NCBI GenBank assembly: GCA_041287425.1
Contig: JBEULG010000004.1
Location: 62,001 to 126,000 of the forward strand
Reading direction: 5' to 3'
DNA from: JAFGSI01 sp041287425
GTDB lineage: Bacteria; Chloroflexota; Anaerolineae; Anaerolineales; Villigracilaceae
DNA length: 64,000 nt
How positions within the stretch are numbered: the stretch's first letter is position 1; every line of letters starts with the position of its first letter. A model generated the notes under the pieces. The model was not told the DNA's origin. It did not search any database and worked only from the letters and a program-made list of their open reading frames with translations. The translations under genes were made by a program, and so were the position numbers. Below, in pieces: positions 25,834 through 36,800 of this stretch.

Positions 25834-26411
25834 CTCGTCAGGTAATATGCCGCCGCCAAAAGCAGGAACAGCAGCCCAATGAAGTAGAGTTGAATGGCGG
25901 TCGCAGCCGAGCCAAAGATGGGCGAGGGGGGCGGATGCATGACGTAGTCAGTTTGGGACAGGCCGATTTGCAGAGCAACGGCGAAGAGCAGGTTGCCGAG
26001 CGAGGTGAAGGTCGGGCGGGCGATCAGCGCCAGGCCGATTTGAATCAGAATGCCGCTGACGGCAAAGGTGACAATTAGCCGGAAGCGCGGTTCGGCCAGA
26101 AAGAGGCCGTTCCAGGTGGTCTGCATGGCCCACAGCGCCAGCGGAAGGGAGGCCACCCAGAAGAAGATGCCGCTGCGGCCTAAACCAGCCGACCAGCGAT
26201 GCAGATCAGGGCGGCGAAAGAGGATGCCCAGCAGGCCGGTCACGCCAGCGGCGGCTAGAGTCATCTCGGCAGCCAGCACCCAGGCGCCGTGCAGATAAAT
26301 AACGCGCACATTTTCGCCGAGCGTCTGCTCCTGCGGGCCGATGGCAGTCAGACCGGCAGCGAGCAGCACAGCAAAGAGAAACCAGAAAAAGGGTGACTTG
26401 GGGCGCAGCAT
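25815..26411 (-). CDS. Integral membrane protein, distantly CcmC/CcsA-like
   Basis: A 198-residue protein with about six transmembrane helices. The segment GENVRVIYLHGAWVLAAEM resembles the early helix of CcmC/CcsA haem-handling proteins (RIMYxHVPxAW), including a His and a Trp in a helix, but the WWD-like loop of true haem exporters is missing. I therefore give only a weak family hint. It lies upstream of and overlaps the MFS gene. No ribosome-binding site is evident before the ATG at 26411. Confidence 0.7.
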   Translation of the reverse strand: MLRPKSPFFWFLFAVLLAAGLTAIGPQEQTLGENVRVIYLHGAWVLAAEMTLAAAGVTGLLGILFRRPDLHRWSAGLGRSGIFFWVASLPLALWAMQTTWNGLFLAEPRFRLIVTFAVSGILIQIGLALIARPTFTSLGNLLFAVALQIGLSQTDYVMHPPPSPIFGSAATAIQLYFIGLLFLLLAAAYYLTRWWLSR

Positions 26412-26472
26412 ACGGTCATTACAAGAGGTGCACCTGTTTCGGCGCGGCGAAGGGCGGCAAGATACATCTCGC

Positions 26473-28143
<1,671 letters not shown>

Positions 28144-28146
28144 AGA

Positions 28147-30372
28147 CTATCCCGTGCCTGGCCCTAATTTGGCCAGCAAGGCGGCCACCTCTTTCAACCC
28201 CAGCCACCACTGCTCCTTCGGGCGCTGGAAATCGGCCTCGATCATCCGCTCGAAATCGCGCATGTCGTTGTACTTCAACTGTCCCTGCTGAAAGCCGATG
28301 AAGGCGCTCTGTTTGCTGCCCTGCTCGCACTGTTCGATGAGGAATTCGAGGCACAGGCGGGCCAGACGAGTGGCCTGGATGCGGTCGAAGGGCGAGGGGT
28401 CGCCGCCCTGCTGCAAGTGACCGAGGATAGCCGGCCGGACGTCGAAGACGCCGCGGCCCTCCTCGGCGAACAGGGCGCACATGAACTGGGTGGTATAGAC
28501 CGAGTTGGCGTATTCGTTGCGAATCATCAGGCCCAGGCGTTTGCCCGATTCGAAGCCGCGTTTCAGGTTTTCGACATCTGCGGCCAGGTCTTTGAGAGTG
28601 ACGCCCTCCTCGTGCAAGTAGACGCGCTCGGCGCCGGTCGCCAGGCCGCTCATCAGCGCCAGGTAGCCGCACCAGTGGCCCATCACCTCGACCACGAAAC
28701 AGCGCCGGGTGGCCACCGCCGACTGCTTGATTTTGTCCACCGCGTCGACAATGCTGTTGAGGGCGGTGTCGGCGCCGATGCTCAGTTCGGAGCCGGGCAG
28801 GTTGTTGTTGATGGAGGCCGGCAGGCAAATGATGGGCAGGTCGAAGGCCGGGAAGTTCGGGCGGTTTTCGGTCATGATGTGAACCGCCTCGTAACCGCTC
28901 CAGCCGCCGATGACCAGCAGGGCATCGATCTGGTGAGTCTCGATCGTGCGGGCGATGGCGTACAGATCGGGCCCCTGGGGGACGAGCCGACTGGTGCCGA
29001 GCAGCGAACCGCCGCGCGCCGCCCAGCCGCTGGCGCTCATCCAGTTCATCTCTTCGACCTCGCCCTTGGCCAGCCCCTCGAAGCCGTTGCGGACTCCGAG
29101 CATGACGTGGCCGCGGTCCAGGCCGAGGCGGATGGCAGCACGGGCGGCGGTGTTCATGCCGGGGGCGGGCGCGCCGGCATTCATCACCGCGATGCGGAAG
29201 TGCTTGCGAGCCGGGTCAGGCGGATGGGGCAGGGCGCGCACCATCGTCTTGAGAGTGCTGAAAGCATCCTTGAAACTGGCGCTGCGCAGGCTCATGGCCT
29301 TCTCGTAATCGCCGGCAGCGATGGCCTCGGCCACCGCCCGCGTACGCTGGACAGATTCCATGAGCGGCAGACGCGTCAGGCGGTTGTTGCGGATGCCGAT
29401 GACCACCGGCTCGTCCTGCGGACGGGCCTCCAGCAGGGTGATGACCGCCTCGTAACCGAGCAGCGTGCCGAGGATGCGGTCGTAGGCCGAGGGTCGGCCG
29501 CCGCGCTGGACATGTCCCAGCACGGTGACGCGCACTTCCTCGCCCATGCGTTCTTCGAGCGCTTTCTGGACGTCGCCGCTGCCGATGTACTTGCCGTGCC
29601 GGTCGTGGGCGCCCTCGGCCAGGATGACGATGCTGTCGCGCCGGCCGGCGCGGCGTCCGGCGCGCAGGCGTTCGGCCATCACGTCCTCCCAATTGTCCAC
29701 ATCGGGCGGGGATTCGGGAATCAGCACCCAGTCGGCGCCGCAGGCCAGGGCGCTCATCAGAGCCAGGTAGCCGCAGTTGCGTCCCATGACCTTGACGACG
29801 AAGGTGCGCTGGTGGCTGGCGGCGGTGCTGGTGATGGCGTCCACAGCCTCGACGATGCGGTGCAGGGCGGTGTCGGCGCCGATGGTCATGTCGGTGCCGG
29901 AGAAGTCGTTGTCGATGGAACCGACCAGTCCGACGATTCCCAGATTCGGGTAAGCGGCGGCCTGCTCGGCACTGACCTCGCCGCGCTCGGCCAGTTCGGC
30001 GACCAATGACGGCCACTCCTGACGGAAGACGTGCGCGCCGGTCAGCGAACCGTCGCCGCCGATGATGACCAGCCCATCGATGCCGCTGGCAATCAGGTTG
30101 CGGGCGGCTGTGCGTCGGCCGTCGCGGGTCAGGAAGGCTTCGCTGCGGGCCGTGCCGATGATCGTCCCGCCCAGATGCATGATGCCGCCGACCAAATCCC
30201 AGTCCATCCTGCGGATGCGTTCGCCGCCCTCGACCAGGCCTTGATAGCCTTCGGTGATGGCAAAGACCTCAGCGCCTTTATCGAGCGCAGTGCGCACCAC
30301 GGCGCGCAGAGCAGCGTTCATCCCCTGGGCGTCGCCGCCGCTGGTCAGTACTGCAATTCGTTTGGTCGCCAT
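28147..30372 (-). CDS. Tandem (double-length) 6-phosphofructokinase
   Basis: A 741-residue fusion of two PFK domains, about twice bacterial PfkA. The N-terminal half keeps the catalytic signature: GGDGS at 105-109, SIDND at 152-156 with Asp 154 and Asp 156, and MGRNCGY. The C-terminal half (from about residue 395) reads GGWSG in place of GGDGS and SINNN (520-524) in place of SIDND, losing both catalytic Asp, while MGHWCGY and GADTALN persist. This active/regulatory layout resembles eukaryotic PFK. ATP is likely as phosphate donor because GGDG is kept in domain 1. The start at 30372 has AAGGA upstream. Confidence 0.9.
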   Translation of the reverse strand: MATKRIAVLTSGGDAQGMNAALRAVVRTALDKGAEVFAITEGYQGLVEGGERIRRMDWDLVGGIMHLGGTIIGTARSEAFLTRDGRRTAARNLIASGIDGLVIIGGDGSLTGAHVFRQEWPSLVAELAERGEVSAEQAAAYPNLGIVGLVGSIDNDFSGTDMTIGADTALHRIVEAVDAITSTAASHQRTFVVKVMGRNCGYLALMSALACGADWVLIPESPPDVDNWEDVMAERLRAGRRAGRRDSIVILAEGAHDRHGKYIGSGDVQKALEERMGEEVRVTVLGHVQRGGRPSAYDRILGTLLGYEAVITLLEARPQDEPVVIGIRNNRLTRLPLMESVQRTRAVAEAIAAGDYEKAMSLRSASFKDAFSTLKTMVRALPHPPDPARKHFRIAVMNAGAPAPGMNTAARAAIRLGLDRGHVMLGVRNGFEGLAKGEVEEMNWMSASGWAARGGSLLGTSRLVPQGPDLYAIARTIETHQIDALLVIGGWSGYEAVHIMTENRPNFPAFDLPIICLPASINNNLPGSELSIGADTALNSIVDAVDKIKQSAVATRRCFVVEVMGHWCGYLALMSGLATGAERVYLHEEGVTLKDLAADVENLKRGFESGKRLGLMIRNEYANSVYTTQFMCALFAEEGRGVFDVRPAILGHLQQGGDPSPFDRIQATRLARLCLEFLIEQCEQGSKQSAFIGFQQGQLKYNDMRDFERMIEADFQRPKEQWWLGLKEVAALLAKLGPGTG

Positions 30373-30420
30373 AGGTCCTTCTCCCGGAGAAAAAATACGG
30401 CCGGAATTGTACCGCGTTTT

Positions 30421-30497
30421 GAGCACGGACGATGGACGATAGACCGTAGACCGAAAGCGGGTGGAATTCGGCTTCCGTCCACGGCCTACCGTCCATG
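30421..30497. repeat. Iterated word GGACGATAGACC with 20-base inverted arms
   Basis: Positions 30432-30451 and 30477-30496 are imperfect inverted copies (17 of 20 bases match), and the left arm itself repeats GACGAT/GACC words. It fills the spacer between the hutU stop and the phosphofructokinase start. Confidence 0.7.
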
Positions 30498-30501
30498 AGG
30501 T

Positions 30502-32154
30502 TTACTCCAGCATCGGAATCTTGATTCCGTGCCGTTTGGCCGCTTCGATGGCCTGCTCGTAGCCGGCATCCGCGTGGCGGACGATGCCCATGCCCGGGTC
30601 GGTGGTCAGGACGCGCTCCAGCCGCCGCGCCGCTTCGGGCGTGCCGTCGGCCACGATGACCTGACCGGCGTGCTGGCTGTAGCCGATGCCCACGCCGCCG
30701 CCGTGGTGGAACGAGACCCAGGTGGCGCCGCCGACGGCGTTGATGAGGGCGTTCAGGATGGCCCAGTCGGAGATGGCGTCCGAGCCGTCTTTCATCGCCT
30801 CGGTCTCACGGTTCGGGCTGGCGACCGAGCCGCAGTCGAGGTGGTCGCGGCCGATGACGATGGGCGCTTTCAGGCGTCCATCCGCCACCATCTCGTTGAA
30901 CTTCAGCCCGGCCTTGACGCGTTCGCCGTAGCCGAGCCAGCAGATGCGCGCCGGCAGCCCCTGGAAGGGGACTTTCTGGCGCGCCATCGTCAGCCAGCGG
31001 CGCAGGTGCTCGTCTTCGGGGAAGAGTTCCATCACCGCTTCGTCGGTGCGGTAGATGTCTTCCGGGTCGCCGGAGAGCGCCACCCAGCGGAACGGCCCCT
31101 TGCCCTCGCAGAAGAGCGGGCGGATGTAGGCCGGGACGAAGCCGGGGAACTCGAAGGCATCCGTCACGCCGTAGTTGTAGGCCTGCTGGCGGATGTTGTT
31201 GCCGTAATCGAACACCTCCGCGCCTTTGCGCTGGAATTCGAGCATGGCTTTGACGTGCTGCGCCATCGAAGCCATCGCCCGCCGCTTATACTCCTCCGGG
31301 TTGGATTTGCGCAATTCGTCCGCCGCGGCGACCGAGAGGCCGGTCGGCACGTACATGAGCGCCTCGTGGGCCGAGGTCTGGTCGGTGACCACGTCGGGGA
31401 TGACGCCGCGCATGGCCAGTTCCTGGTACACATCGGCGGCGTTGCCGATCAGGCCGATGGAGTGCGGCTTCTCTTTGTCGCGATACTCCTCGACCAGGGT
31501 CATGGCCTCTTCGAGGTCGTCCACCACCTCGTCCACGTAGCCGATTTCGAGGCGGCGCTTGGCGCGCGCCGGGTCCACCTCGACGATGAGGCCGACGCCC
31601 TCGTTCATGGTGATGGCGAGGGGCTGCGCGCCGCCCATCCCGCCCAGGCCGGCGGTGAGGACGAACTTGCCCTTGAGCGAGCCCCAGCCGCGCAGTTTGG
31701 CCAGCGCCCCGAAGGTCTCGTAGGTGCCTTGCAGGATGCCCTGCGTGCCGATGTAAATCCACGAGCCGGCGGTCATCTGGCCATACATGATGAGGCCTTT
31801 GGCGGCCAGTTGGTCAAAGTATTCCCAGGTGGCCCAGTGCGGGACGAGGTTGGAGTTGGCGATGAGGACGCGCGGCGCGTCGGGATGGCTCTTGAAGACG
31901 GCCACCGGCTTGCCCGACTGGACGAGCAGAGTCTCGTCCGGCTCGAGGTTGCGGAGCGAGTCGAGGATGGCGTCGAAGCATTCCCAGTTGCGGGCGGCCT
32001 GGCCGCGCCCGCCATAGACGACCAAATCCTGCGGGCGCTCGGCCACTTCGGGGTCGAGGTTGTTCTGAATCATGCGGTAGGCGGCTTCGATGAGCCAGTT
32101 TTTGCAGGTCAGTTGACTGCCGCGCGGGGCGCGAACGGTGCGGGGTGTGGACAT
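30502..32154 (-). CDS. hutU: Urocanate hydratase
   Basis: A 550-residue enzyme of histidine degradation converting urocanate to imidazolone propionate with a tightly bound NAD+. Family hallmarks are YGGRGQAARNW near residue 50, the NAD-binding GLGGMGGAQP, FCEGKGPFRWVALSGD, and the active-site Cys in RDHLDCGSVASPNRET. The length matches E. coli-type HutU (about 555). The start at 32154 has AAAGGAGA six bases upstream. It is alone: hutH, hutI and hutG are not in the window. Confidence 0.96.
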   Translation of the reverse strand: MSTPRTVRAPRGSQLTCKNWLIEAAYRMIQNNLDPEVAERPQDLVVYGGRGQAARNWECFDAILDSLRNLEPDETLLVQSGKPVAVFKSHPDAPRVLIANSNLVPHWATWEYFDQLAAKGLIMYGQMTAGSWIYIGTQGILQGTYETFGALAKLRGWGSLKGKFVLTAGLGGMGGAQPLAITMNEGVGLIVEVDPARAKRRLEIGYVDEVVDDLEEAMTLVEEYRDKEKPHSIGLIGNAADVYQELAMRGVIPDVVTDQTSAHEALMYVPTGLSVAAADELRKSNPEEYKRRAMASMAQHVKAMLEFQRKGAEVFDYGNNIRQQAYNYGVTDAFEFPGFVPAYIRPLFCEGKGPFRWVALSGDPEDIYRTDEAVMELFPEDEHLRRWLTMARQKVPFQGLPARICWLGYGERVKAGLKFNEMVADGRLKAPIVIGRDHLDCGSVASPNRETEAMKDGSDAISDWAILNALINAVGGATWVSFHHGGGVGIGYSQHAGQVIVADGTPEAARRLERVLTTDPGMGIVRHADAGYEQAIEAAKRHGIKIPMLE

Positions 32155-32223
32155 GCAATCTCTCCTTTTCGAAGAAGTTTCCTCCCATTGCACATAAACA
32201 GGCAAGGCGGATTCCTGCGGACA

Positions 32224-32229
32224 ATTATA
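32224..32229 (-). promoter_or_regulatory. -10 box of hutU
   Basis: A perfect TATAAT on the minus strand lies about 70 bases before the hutU start. No clear -35 is seen. Confidence 0.5.
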
Positions 32230-32250
32230 CGCTACGCCGCAAGGATTTGA

Positions 32251-32279
32251 TTGCCGGTTTTTCTCAAAACATTTATAAT
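32251..32279 (+). promoter_or_regulatory. Sigma-70 type promoter of the leader/lipoprotein transcript
   Basis: TTGCCG (32251-32256) and TATAAT (32274-32279) are separated by exactly 17 bases. The start codon is 186 bases downstream, implying a long 5' leader. Confidence 0.8.
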
Positions 32280-32285
32280 GCCATC

Positions 32286-32465
32286 ACGCTCGTTTCCATT
32301 TTTCCATCCTTGCAAAGTTGCGGCTCAGTCTGGTTTGCCGAGAATCGGGCAACGGTTTTCGCTCGCGACGGGTTCTCTGTCTGGAAGGCATCCCGCTTCC
32401 GGTGGTGAAAGAAAATCTCGGGCATAAACCTTTGCAAGGCTTCTCTCATCCCCCTGGAGGTCATG
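32286..32465 (+). promoter_or_regulatory. Long 5' leader with possible structured RNA element
   Basis: The gap between hutU and the lipoprotein (311 bases) holds no gene. Downstream of the promoter, CCTTGCAAAG (32308-32317) pairs perfectly with CTTTGCAAGG (32430-32439). Inside this closing stem sit two hairpins: 32335-32352 (7 bp, one bulge, GAA loop) and 32381-32402 (7 bp including one G-U, 8-base loop). The 3' arm ends some 15 bases before the GGAGG ribosome site. I recognise no known riboswitch class. Confidence 0.45.
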
Positions 32466-32861
32466 ATGCCATCCAAACAAAAGCGTTTCCACCTGTTGAT
32501 TGCCGTCCTGGTGCTGGTCAGCGTTGCCTGCACCTGCGCCATCCCCGGCTTGAGTTCCCGGCCGAGCATTGTAGGTAGTTGGGAGGCCGATTACCGCGGC
32601 GACCGGGTCGGTTTCGTCTTCGAAAGCAGCGGCAATTTCAGCATTTCGATCAATGGGAACGTGGCCGGCCACGGGCGCTACACGGTGAACGATAATGTCA
32701 CCCCCTATCAACTCGATTTGCTGTACGACGACGGCGTCAGAATCTATACGATCTTCGATTTTACCGACGCCAACACGATGCGCCTGGAGAACGCCGAAAT
32801 TGGCGCCCCCCGCCCCACCACATTCTCGGATTACGGTGTGTTCAGGCGGCTGAATCCGTAA
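32466..32861 (+). CDS. Predicted small lipoprotein
   Basis: A 131-residue secreted lipoprotein. The signal peptide ends in VSVAC with a second Cys two residues on (ACTCAIPG). The mature part, SIVGSWEADYRGDRVGFVFESSGNFSISING, looks like a small lipocalin/META-like beta-barrel in which GSW opens the fold and FxxxGxF recurs. Function unknown. Two ATGs occur in tandem; the second (32466) has the better spacing to GGAGG. It is the only gene behind the long leader. Confidence 0.75.
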   Translation: MPSKQKRFHLLIAVLVLVSVACTCAIPGLSSRPSIVGSWEADYRGDRVGFVFESSGNFSISINGNVAGHGRYTVNDNVTPYQLDLLYDDGVRIYTIFDFTDANTMRLENAEIGAPRPTTFSDYGVFRRLNP

Positions 32862-32880
32862 AACCAGGCTCATCGTATTC

Positions 32881-32964
32881 TCCCGCCGGACGTTTTGGCG
32901 GGGGAGGGTAAGGTTTGTCCATTGATGAACCGCTCGGCGCTGGCGGGGGATTTCATCCCCCGCC
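32881..32964. repeat. Two GC-rich hairpins with shared word TGGCGGGGGA
   Basis: Hairpin A is TCCCGCC (32881-32887) with GGCGGG (32897-32902). Hairpin B is GGCGGGGGAT (32942-32951) with ATCCCCCGCC (32955-32964), a perfect 10-bp stem with a 3-base loop. Both contain the word TGGCGGGGGA. No T-run follows, so they are not typical intrinsic terminators. Confidence 0.6.
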
Positions 32965-33039
32965 GCGTCTGTGCCTGTCCTGGCAGTCAGGGCAAATTTG
33001 AATCGCCTCTCATCGAAACGAACTATCCGGAGAAATGTC

Positions 33040-33801
33040 ATGGACAACGCCGTTATTCAAACCATGCTCAACCACCGCTCGGTACGCAAGTACAAGAAGG
33101 ACCAACCGCCCGACGAGGTGGTGCAGGCCATCGTCCGCGCCGGTCAGCAGGCGCCGTTTGCGTCACAGTTGTATTCGGTGCTGTTGACCCGCAAGAAGAA
33201 GGCGCCTTTTGGCGCGCCGCTGTGGTTCACCATCTGCGTTGACTTGTACAAACTGGAACGCTTCATGAAACTGCGCGGCTGGGAGGTGGTGACCAACGAC
33301 CTGGATTTACTCTTCTTCGGCATTCAGGACGCCGCCTACATGGCCCAAAACATGGTCGTCGCCGGCGAGAGCCTGGGGCTGTTCTCCTGTTTCCTGGGTG
33401 CTGCCCCGCACATGGCCGAGCGCATCGCCAGGGAATTCAAACTGCCCCGGCGCGTCTTCCCGCTCGTCCAACTGGTGATGGGCTACCCCGCCGAGGATTT
33501 CCCGCCGCGCCCGCGCTGGCCGCTGTGGTTCACCCTCTTCGAGGACGAATACCCCGAATTCACCGACGAGCAGGTCGCCGAGGCGATGAAGGTGATGGAC
33601 GAAGGCTACCTGGCGCAGGGATACTACGTCAAACAAAAGGCCAAAATCCGCCTGGAGGGCGGCCGGCGCGAGACCTACACCTACGATAACTATTCCTGGA
33701 CGGAACATATCTCGCGCAAATGGGGCCAGTGGTACCCATCGCCCAAAGAGTTGGTGGAGCAATTGCGCAAACGCGGCTTCGACGTTACCCGCCCTGAGTA
33801 G
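33040..33801 (+). CDS. Nitroreductase family protein
   Basis: A 253-residue FMN-dependent oxidoreductase of the nitroreductase fold. The N-terminal RSVRKYKKDQPP binds the FMN phosphate, and GIQDAAYMAQNMVVAGESLGLFSC is the dimer/FMN helix. VMGYPAEDFPPRPR is the NfsA/flavin-reductase-like segment, and the extended C-terminus also fits that subgroup. The natural substrate is unknown. The start at 33040 has GGAG seven bases upstream. It stands alone. Confidence 0.88.
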   Translation: MDNAVIQTMLNHRSVRKYKKDQPPDEVVQAIVRAGQQAPFASQLYSVLLTRKKKAPFGAPLWFTICVDLYKLERFMKLRGWEVVTNDLDLLFFGIQDAAYMAQNMVVAGESLGLFSCFLGAAPHMAERIAREFKLPRRVFPLVQLVMGYPAEDFPPRPRWPLWFTLFEDEYPEFTDEQVAEAMKVMDEGYLAQGYYVKQKAKIRLEGGRRETYTYDNYSWTEHISRKWGQWYPSPKELVEQLRKRGFDVTRPE

Positions 33802-33853
33802 CGGCCATCGCCTCCCCGGCGGCGGTTCTTACTTTCCTCTAACCCCGCTGTGC

Positions 33854-33859
33854 TATAAT
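33854..33859 (+). promoter_or_regulatory. -10 box of secA
   Basis: A perfect TATAAT lies 19 bases before the secA ATG; AAAGG provides the ribosome site between them. The -35 is weak (TTCTTA region). Confidence 0.6.
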
Positions 33860-33878
33860 CGCCGCCGAAAGGCTGTCT

Positions 33879-36800
33879 ATGCTCCAAAGATTCGTCAAAC
33901 TCGTCGGGGGCGACCCCAACAAGAAAGAAATCGAAAAAATCAGCGACCTCGTCGCCCGTATCAACGCCCTGGAGCCCGAATTCGAGGCCCTCAGCGATGA
34001 GGCTCTGCGCGCCAAGACGGGCGAGTTCCGGGCGCGGCTGGCAGCGGCAACGGAGGGCATCGAGAAAGAGGACGACCGCCTCCAGGTGGAGCGGCAGGTG
34101 CTGGACGAAATCCTGCCGGAAGCCTTCGCCGCCGTGCGCGAGGCCGCCAAACGGACCATCGGCCTGCGCCCCTACGATGTGCAACTCATCGGCGGCGTCG
34201 TCCTGCATCGCGGCCAAATCGCCGAAATGCGCACCGGCGAGGGCAAGACGCTGGTCGCGACCCTGCCCATCTACCTGAACGCCCTGACCGGCCGGGGAGT
34301 CCATCTCGTGACGGTCAACGATTACCTCGCCCGCCGCGACGCCCGCTGGATGGGCGCTATCTATCACTTCCTCGGCCTGTCGGTCGGCATCCTGCAAATG
34401 GCCGCCGTGACGGAGAACGGCAAAAAGGCCTTCCTCTACGACCCCGAACGCGAACATCCCCGCGAAGACCAGCATCAGATGCGCATGGTGGACCGCGTCG
34501 AGGCCTACCGCTCCGACATCACCTACGGCACCAACGCCGAGTTCGGCTTCGATTACCTGCGCGACAACATGACCATGCGCCTGGAAGACCGCGTCCAGCG
34601 CGGCCACCATTACGCCATCGTGGACGAGGTGGACAACGTCCTCATCGACGAGGCCCGCACACCGCTCATCATTTCCGGCCCGGCCTCGGAGGATGTGGAG
34701 TGGTATCCGCGCATGGCTCAGATCGTGCGCCAACTGCGCCCCGAGGATTACGAGGTCGATGAAAAAGACCGCACCGTCTCGCTGACCGAAATCGGCACCG
34801 CCCACGTCGAGCAACTGCTCGGCCAGCCCCTCGGCGACCCCGACCGCCCCGAAGACGTGACTCCTGAACAGGCGCGCCTGCTGGGCTACCTGGAACAAGC
34901 CTTGCGCGCCCAGCACCTCTTCAAGCGCAACAAAGACTACCTCGTCCAGGCAGGCAAAGTCGTCATCGTGGACGAGTTCACCGGCCGCCTGATGCCCGGC
35001 CGGCGCTGGTCCGACGGCCTGCACCAGGCCGTCGAGGCCAAGGAGGGCGTGCGGGTCGAACCGGAAAACGTCACCTACGCCACCATCACCCTGCAAAATT
35101 ACTTCCGCATGTACCGCAAACTGGCCGGCATGACCGGCACGGCGCTCACCGAGGCGGAAGAATTTCACAAAATCTACAAACTCGAAGTCCTGCCGATTCC
35201 CACCAACCTGGAATATCAGGCCTTCGGCCCCAACGCGCCGCTGGTGGAGGTCAAGGCCAGAGACGAGGAGGGCTACGAGTACGCCTACTTCGCCCGCCGC
35301 GGCGACCCGGAAAAGCGAGTCGTTTTCTGGCGGCGCAAAGACTATCCGGATGTCATCTACCGCACCGCCGAGGCCAAACTGCGCGCCATCGTGCGCGAGA
35401 TTGTGCGCGAACATGTGCGCGGCCGCCCGCTCCTGGTCGGCACCACCTCGGTCGAGAATTCGGAGCGGCTCTCCAGCCGTCTGCGGGCCGAGCCGGTGCG
35501 CCGCCTGATGCAGGTATTGCTCATCCGCCACGCCTGGCTGGAGGCCAACCAACGCATCGAAGATGGACGCGCTATCCCCGAACTGCGGCCGTTCAACCGC
35601 CCGCTCGAATCGCTGCGCCCCGAGGACCTGCGGCCTATGGCGAAGGAACTTGGCCTCTCGCTCAACCCCGAAGAACCGGCCAACCTGGAGCGGCTGCTTG
35701 TCATCTTGAAATTGCAGGACAACGATAAAGACCGACTGAAGTCGGTCCTCCAAGGCGGCGTGCCGCACCAGGTGCTGAACGCCCGCAAGCACACCGAAGA
35801 ATCGCAAATCATCGCCGGGGCCGGCGCCTTCGGCGCGGTGACCATCGCCACCAACATGGCCGGCCGCGGCGTGGACATCAAACTCGGCGGCGAACTGGCC
35901 GAAGAGGTGCTCAACACCGTCAACCGCGTCCTGCGCAAGGCCGGTTACCGCGACCCCTTCGACATGAGCCTCCAGGAGCGCCGCGCCGCCCTTCAGCAGA
36001 TGGACCCGTCCCTGTTCGGCATCTACGAGGGCGAGGTCAAATTCTTCCTCCAGTACTTCGAGGATATGGAACGCGTCCGCGCCCTGGGCGGCCTCTACGT
36101 CATCGGTTCCGAGCGCCACGAGGCGCGGCGCATCGACAATCAGTTGCGCGGCCGCGCCGCCCGTCAGGGCGACCCCGGCGCATCGCGCTTCTACCTTTCC
36201 CTCGAAGACGACCTCATGCGCCTGTTCGGCGGCGAACAGGTCAAGAACATGATGCAGCGCCTGAACATTGACGACGATTACCCGCTCGAGGCGCGCATGG
36301 TCAGCAACCTCATCGAAAGTTCGCAGCACCGCGTCGAGGGCGCCAACTTCGACGTCCGCAAGCACCTGCTCGAATACGACGACGTCCTCAATGCCCAGCG
36401 CATGCGCATCTATGCCCAGCGCAACCGCGTCTTCGAGAAAGAGGACTTGAGCGAGGACGTGGACGAACTCATCCGCCAGGAGATTGGGCGGCGGGTCAAA
36501 GAGGCGACAGAGAACGGCCACCACTGGCGGCTGCTGGCCTGGCTGGAGCAGACTCAACCCTCCTTCCCCGCTCCGCAAGGCATCTTCCCCTCCTTCTCCT
36601 ACCGCGCCCTGCTCGACCAACTGGCCGAAGTCGCCGACGCCGACCTCAAGGACAGCCTGCTGGCACTGGCCGCCGACGCCCTCCAGGCCGAACAGAATCA
36701 CTTCGCAGAAGCCGCCGCCGAGCAAATCGAACGCGCCGGCGCCGCCCTGCAAAACCAGCGGCAGGAGCATCGCGACGCCCTGGACATTTTCTTTGACGCC

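Noticed and set aside
32881..32964. Intrinsic terminator for the lipoprotein gene
   Set aside because: The stems are strong, but neither is followed by a T-run.
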